A stretch of 9,964 nucleotides of DNA from JBBAFB01 sp041655595 (GTDB lineage Bacteria; Bacillota; DULZ01). A program made the position numbers and the translations under genes. The stretch is taken from positions 1 to 9,964 of the forward strand of contig JBBAFB010000081.1 of NCBI GenBank assembly GCA_041655595.1, in the 5' to 3' direction. The notes below the pieces were generated by a model. The model did no database searches. It was not told the origin of the DNA and saw only the letters and a list, made by a program, of their open reading frames with translations. Shown here piece by piece: positions 6,050-9,964 of the stretch; the stretch's first letter is position 1, and each line of letters starts with the position of its first letter.

Positions 6050-6730
6050 ATGTATTACACAGACATCAAAGAGGCAATCTTTTTAAACAGACCCAATAGA
6101 TTTATCGCCAATATCCAACTAGATGGCAGGACTGAAATCTGCCATGTTAAAAATACGGGACGCTGTAAGGAGCTTTTGCTTCCCGGAGCAAAAATCTATG
6201 TCCAACAAGCGGCAAACCCTAATCGAAAGACTAAATATAGTCTGATCTCCGTCTATAAAGGTGATCAGCTAGTTAATATTGATAGCCAGGCACCAAACAA
6301 AGTTTTTGCGGAATGGTTGGCCAAAGGTGGCCTAGGTGAGGAACTAACCCAAATCAAAGCTGAATACAATTTTTTAGATTCCCGCCTGGATTTTTATGCC
6401 GAAACCCCAAAGGCCAAAATATTAATTGAAACCAAGGGAGTCACCCTAGAGGAGGACGGGGTGGCTCTCTTTCCCGATGCCCCCACGGAAAGAGGGGTTA
6501 AACACCTGGAAACGCTAATCAATTCCCTAAGCCTAGGCTACCGAGCCTATGCAGTTTTTGTGATTCAAATGAAGGGCGTTAGCCTTTTCTCCCCCAATGG
6601 CAAAACCCACCCGGCCTTTGCCCACACTTTAAAAACGGCACAAGAAAAAGGCGTAAATATCCTAGCCCTCGATTGCCAAGTCACCAAGAACTCCATCACC
6701 ATCCACCAGCCCATCCCCACCATAATCTAA
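6050..6730 (+). CDS. sfsA: SfsA family DNA-binding/nuclease-like protein
   Basis: This 226-residue protein matches SfsA (sugar fermentation stimulation protein) over its full length; the E. coli protein has 234. Visible hallmarks are CHVKNTGRCKELLLPGA near the N-terminus, RLDF (112-115) and E127-x-K129 (the ETKGVTL segment), which together give a PD-(D/E)xK-like nuclease core. FPDAPTERGVKHL (141-153) is diagnostic. E. coli SfsA was described as a DNA-binding factor affecting maltose genes, but its fold is nuclease-like and its biochemical role is unsettled. I chose ATG 6050 because GGAGG (6041-6045) lies just upstream and the N-terminus then aligns with the family; an in-frame GTG at 6002 would add 16 atypical residues. 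It starts 57 bases after the regulator gene with no terminator between, so it may be cotranscribed with the two genes before it. Confidence 0.93.
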   Translation: MYYTDIKEAIFLNRPNRFIANIQLDGRTEICHVKNTGRCKELLLPGAKIYVQQAANPNRKTKYSLISVYKGDQLVNIDSQAPNKVFAEWLAKGGLGEELTQIKAEYNFLDSRLDFYAETPKAKILIETKGVTLEEDGVALFPDAPTERGVKHLETLINSLSLGYRAYAVFVIQMKGVSLFSPNGKTHPAFAHTLKTAQEKGVNILALDCQVTKNSITIHQPIPTII

Positions 6731-6766
6731 AAAAGCCATGGGGACGCTTTGTTTGCCAGCTTTTTT
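6729..6766 (+). terminator. Probable terminator at the end of sfsA
   Basis: AAAAAAGC (6729-6736) pairs with GCTTTTTT (6759-6766). An inner TGG (6739-6741) pairs with CCA (6756-6758) across a two-base bulge, leaving a 14-base loop, and the stem ends in a T-run. It overlaps the sfsA stop codon. A competing hairpin, TGCCA (6754-6758) with TGGCA (6766-6770), uses some of the same bases. The stem is less GC-rich than the one at 2877-2902. Confidence 0.5.
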
Positions 6767-6892
6767 GGCACCTATTCTTTAAGATACTTGCTCTTTTTGT
6801 TGTATAAGGGGGCATCTCTTTACTCCTTTAGCTGCAAAGACTCTCATTCCGTTATAGTTCCCTCATAATCCCAACAGTTGCCCTATAAATCC

Positions 6893-6905
6893 GCCAATCT
6901 TTGGC
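6893..6905. repeat. Short inverted repeat upstream of narK
   Basis: GCCAA-TCT-TTGGC is a perfect 5-bp inverted repeat with a three-base spacer, about 110 bases upstream of the narK start. It could be a regulator site or a small hairpin. Apart from this, an 8-bp palindrome TACATGTA at 6927-6934 and the terminator region, I see no gene or clear promoter between 6731 and 7014. Confidence 0.3.
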
Positions 6906-7014
6906 AAAAAACAAGGAAACAAGAGTTACATGTAGAAGTATTTCGTATTATTCAGAATTGTGCTGGTTTTAAGATTGTTTGAATAAGTTTCATTAAAAGA
7001 GTGAGGGAAAGTTA

Positions 7015-8322
7015 ATGAATCATGTGAACCTAATTAAACAGTATAATCTAAAAGGTAATTACAAAACCGGTTTAACCATGGCTACTTTCGGTTTTTTTGT
7101 AGGCTTTGCGGCTGTCTCTTTATATGGTCCGGTGGCCGCAAGCTTTGATGAAGTGATGAAAATGCCCTCATTAATGCTGGGGTTTTTAATAGCGGCACCA
7201 AGTCTTGCGGGCTCTTTACTTAGAATTCCTTTCGGAGCCTGGGTAGATACAGTGGGAGGGAAAAAACCTTTTCTAATTCTGTTTGCCCTTTCTATTATCG
7301 GCATGGCAGGGCTAACCTCCATGCTTTATTTCTTCTACCCCGACCAGCTAACTCTTAAAATGTACCCCCTCATCTTTCTATTCGGCCTTTTAAGTGGTTG
7401 CGGAATTGCTACTTTCTCTGTAGGCGTTCCCCAAACATCCTATTGGTATCCGCAGCAAAAACAAGGTTTTGCTCTAGGAGTTTATGGTGGTTTAGGAAAT
7501 ATTGCTCCAGGAATTTTTGGAATATTATTACCTTTTGCTTTAATAACTTTAGGGCTTACCGGTTCTTATGCAACCTGGTTTTTGTTTTTAATCGCAGGGA
7601 CCTTAATTTATGCCGCCTTTGCCCAAGATGCCTACTATTTTCAACTTTTGAAACAAGGAATCGATAAAAATAAGGCCAAGGAAGTAGCAGCGGAACTTGG
7701 TCAAGAACTCTTTCCCAGCGGTACCGTGGTAGAAGCCCTTAAAACCTCGGCCAAAATCCCGGGAACCTGGGGCCTGGTAGCCCTTTATTTTACATCCTTT
7801 GGAGGTTTTCTAGCACTAACGGCTTGGTTCCCCACTTATTGGATTCAATTTCACGGAATTGATGTTATAAAAGCAGGCCTTTTAATGGCCTTCGGTTTTT
7901 CGATTTTAGCATCCTTAATTAGAGTCTACGGAGGCATTTTAAGCGACAAATTTGGAGGCGAAAGCACTGCCATCATAAGCTTTCTGGTTATGTTAATCGG
8001 GGCCGGAGTACTCAGCTTTACAAGCAATTTCAACCTTGCCCTGATCGGTGAAATTATTCTGGGCGCAGGTATGGGCACGGCCAATGCAGCCGTATTTAAG
8101 CTGGTTCCAAAATATGTTCCCAGTGCTCCGGGAGGAGCCGGAGGCTGGGTAGGCGGTTTGGGCGCCTTCGGAGGCTTTGTTATACCCCCGCTATTAGGTG
8201 TTTTTGTTGATAATTACGGCTCGGCTGGCTATGCTAAAGGCTTTTTGGTCTTTTTCGCACTGGCTATAATTGCAATCGTAATAGCTTTTGCTCTTAAATC
8301 AAAATATGGGAAGGAGTTTTAA
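7015..8322 (+). CDS. narK: NarK-type nitrate/nitrite transporter (major facilitator superfamily)
   Basis: This 435-residue, 12-helix MFS protein is of the nitrate/nitrite porter family. It imports nitrate for respiration and/or exchanges it for nitrite. Family marks include LRIPFGAWVDTVGGKK after helix 2, where R70 aligns with the nitrate-binding Arg of E. coli NarK (R89). R303 in SLIRVYGGILSDKFGG aligns with the second binding Arg (R305). Glycine-rich nitrate-signature segments lie in helix 5 (VYGGLGNIAPGIFG) and helix 11 (GGAGGWVGGLGAFGGF). WYPQQKQGFALG follows helix 4. The ATG at 7015 has GAGGG (7003-7007) at a suitable distance. It is a single, unfused copy. narG follows after 30 bases with its own ribosome binding site, so this is the first gene of a nar operon. 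Confidence 0.95.
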   Translation: MNHVNLIKQYNLKGNYKTGLTMATFGFFVGFAAVSLYGPVAASFDEVMKMPSLMLGFLIAAPSLAGSLLRIPFGAWVDTVGGKKPFLILFALSIIGMAGLTSMLYFFYPDQLTLKMYPLIFLFGLLSGCGIATFSVGVPQTSYWYPQQKQGFALGVYGGLGNIAPGIFGILLPFALITLGLTGSYATWFLFLIAGTLIYAAFAQDAYYFQLLKQGIDKNKAKEVAAELGQELFPSGTVVEALKTSAKIPGTWGLVALYFTSFGGFLALTAWFPTYWIQFHGIDVIKAGLLMAFGFSILASLIRVYGGILSDKFGGESTAIISFLVMLIGAGVLSFTSNFNLALIGEIILGAGMGTANAAVFKLVPKYVPSAPGGAGGWVGGLGAFGGFVIPPLLGVFVDNYGSAGYAKGFLVFFALAIIAIVIAFALKSKYGKEF

Positions 8323-8352
8323 ACTAAAAAACATTAGAAAGGAGTTAGGCGG

Positions 8353-9964
8353 ATGGCAAAAAAACGATCACCATTAAAAAGGAAGCTGAGTTTTTTCCAA
8401 CCAAAGGAGACCTTTGCCCAGGGTTGGAGTGAGCTCAGCTCCAAAGAACGGGAATGGGAAGAGCTTTATCACAAACGTTGGCAACACAGTAAAGTGGTAA
8501 GAACAACTCACGGAGTAAATTGTACCGGCTCTTGTAGTTGGAAAGTTTATGTAAAGGAAGGGATTATTACTTGGGAACATCAAGCAACGGATTACCCTAC
8601 TACGGGACCGGATATGCCGGAATTTGAACCCAGAGGTTGTCCCAGAGGTGCCAGTTTTTCTTCTTATACCTATAGCCCTCTACGAGTTAAATATCCCTAT
8701 GTCCGAGGTGTTTTGCTGGAATTATGGCGCAACGCATTAACAGAGGCCAAGGGAGATGAATTTTTAGCCTGGCAAAAGATTGTGGAGGATCCCCAAAAGG
8801 CCCGCAGTTACAAAGAAGCCCGAGGAAAGGGAGGGCTGGTGCGAACATCCTGGGAAGAGGCCTATCAACTTATTTCTGCCCAGCTCCTTTATACAATCAA
8901 AAAATACGGTCCGGACAGAATTACGGGCTTTACCCCCATACCGGCAATGTCTATGGTCAGCTACGCCGCCGGTTCCCGCTTTTTATCTCTCCTTGGGGGG
9001 TCAATGCTGAGTTTTTATGATTGGTATGCCGACTTGCCCCCTGCATCACCTCAGGTTTGGGGCGATCAAACCGATGTGCCGGAAAGCAGTGACTGGTACA
9101 ATTCTTCCTATTTAATTATGTGGGGCTCCAATGTACCTTTAACCAGAACCCCGGACGCTCACTTTATGACAGAGGTTCGCTATAAGGGGACCAAGGTCGT
9201 CTCCGTCTCCCCGGATTATGCCGAATCCGTCAACTTCGCCGACGACTGGTTGGCTGTTAATCCCGGCTCCGATGGTGCCTTGGCTCAAGCGATGACTCAT
9301 GTTATTTTAAAAGAATTTTATTTTGATCAAGAAACTCCTTACTTTACCGACTATGCTAAAAAATATACGGATCTACCCTACCTGATAACTTTAAAGACTA
9401 AGGGTGAAAATTATTTAGGCGATCGTTTTTTAACTGCGGAAGACCTAGGCTTAACTACAGAAAACAGCCCTTGGAAAACTGTTGTTTTCGATTTAAAGAC
9501 AAAAGATTATGCCATGCCCAAAGGAAGCATAGGCCATCGCCATGAAGGGAAAGGTAATTGGAACTTAAAACAAGAGGATGAAAGAGGAAATGCCTATGAT
9601 CCGGCTCTTTCCCTTATAGGCTTAGAGGACAATCTTGTTACAGTTGAACTGCCATATTTTGATGATCAAAAACGGGCAGCCTTAAAGCGTCAAGTACCTG
9701 TAAAAAAGCTAAACAAAAACGGAGAAGAACTATTGGTGACTACTGTCTTTGATCTAATGCTGGCTAACTACGGAATTGGAAGTGGCTTAAATAAAGATTA
9801 TCCTAAGAATTATGATGATTTAAAACCCTATACGCCGGCCTGGCAGGAGGAGTTTACCGGTGTTCCCCGGGATAAGGTAATTAAAATCGCCAGAGAATTT
9901 GCTCAAAATGCCATTGATAGCAACGGCAGATCAATGATAATTATGGGTGCCGGTATTAACCATT
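8353..9964 (+). CDS. narG: Respiratory nitrate reductase alpha subunit NarG (partial, cut by window end)
   Basis: The first 537 codons of an expected roughly 1,200-residue protein are present and fully open to the edge. NarG is the molybdenum bis-MGD catalytic subunit that reduces nitrate to nitrite using quinol electrons passed through NarH and NarI. The FS0 [4Fe-4S] ligands are visible as H53, C57, C61 and C96 (THGVNCTGSC and RGCPRGAS), with the same spacing as in E. coli NarG (H49, C53, C57, C92). The active-site segment YDWYADLPPASPQVW (222 onward) contains the aspartates among which the Mo ligand lies. WGSNVPLTRTPDAHF and SPDYAES are further NarG signatures. I see no Tat RR motif at the N-terminus, which fits a cytoplasm-facing enzyme. 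GGAG (8341-8344) lies eight bases before the ATG. narH, narJ and narI are expected to the right. Confidence 0.96.
   Translation, partial: MAKKRSPLKRKLSFFQPKETFAQGWSELSSKEREWEELYHKRWQHSKVVRTTHGVNCTGSCSWKVYVKEGIITWEHQATDYPTTGPDMPEFEPRGCPRGASFSSYTYSPLRVKYPYVRGVLLELWRNALTEAKGDEFLAWQKIVEDPQKARSYKEARGKGGLVRTSWEEAYQLISAQLLYTIKKYGPDRITGFTPIPAMSMVSYAAGSRFLSLLGGSMLSFYDWYADLPPASPQVWGDQTDVPESSDWYNSSYLIMWGSNVPLTRTPDAHFMTEVRYKGTKVVSVSPDYAESVNFADDWLAVNPGSDGALAQAMTHVILKEFYFDQETPYFTDYAKKYTDLPYLITLKTKGENYLGDRFLTAEDLGLTTENSPWKTVVFDLKTKDYAMPKGSIGHRHEGKGNWNLKQEDERGNAYDPALSLIGLEDNLVTVELPYFDDQKRAALKRQVPVKKLNKNGEELLVTTVFDLMLANYGIGSGLNKDYPKNYDDLKPYTPAWQEEFTGVPRDKVIKIAREFAQNAIDSNGRSMIIMGAGINH

Noticed and set aside
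6821..6827. TACTCCT, matching the NarL heptamer TACYYMT
   Set aside because: A single degenerate 7-mer with no paired site is expected by chance in a region this size.
7398..7667. Plus-strand open frame inside narK
   Set aside because: Out-of-frame shadow rich in C, F, R and S, with no start signal.
8374..9010. Short open frames on both strands inside narG (8374-8583 minus, 8780-9010 plus)
   Set aside because: They are fully contained in a clearly real NarG reading frame, with no ribosome binding site and unnatural composition.

Overview
This window looks like a chromosomal segment of a Gram-positive anaerobe or facultative anaerobe in the Firmicutes, most likely a Clostridia/Peptococcaceae-type (Desulfotomaculum-like) organism. 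The reasons are strong GGAGG-type Shine-Dalgarno sequences before nearly every gene, use of GTG and TTG starts, a near-consensus sigma-A promoter, medium GC content, and the combination of HflK/HflC, SfsA, NarK and NarG. The genus assignment is an inference from gene content, not from a marker gene.

Layout, left to right. Positions 1-239 carry what may be a decayed minus-strand reading frame (one in-frame TAG, no usable start) together with a hairpin. Then come a zinc-ribbon-bearing threonine synthase-like PLP enzyme (281-1480, +) and a dicarboxylate/acidic amino acid:cation symporter (1637-2851, +). A clean bidirectional terminator (2877-2902) separates the symporter from the convergent hflK-hflC operon on the minus strand (4781 to 2924), which encodes two SPFH/Band-7 membrane proteins. 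Across a 256-bp divergent intergenic region lies a plus-strand unit: a six-helix membrane protein of unknown function (5038-5688), a small winged-helix regulator (5690-5992) and sfsA (6050-6730). Its promoter overlaps a perfect 16-bp palindrome and a third half-site. After a 284-bp intergenic region with weak hairpins begins a nitrate respiration operon: narK (7015-8322) and narG (8353 to beyond the window end).

Functionally the window is a row of independent short operons. The right part is the start of a respiratory nitrate reductase locus: NarK brings nitrate in and/or exports nitrite, and NarG is the molybdenum-containing catalytic subunit; narH, narJ and narI would be expected just past the right edge. 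HflK and HflC normally assemble around the FtsH protease, but no ftsH is in view. The membrane protein and winged-helix regulator pair is the least characterised element and the best candidate for a small, self-regulated and undescribed membrane-linked system. Otherwise the window looks like ordinary core and respiratory genome, with no mobile element, CRISPR array, tRNA or rRNA that I can support.
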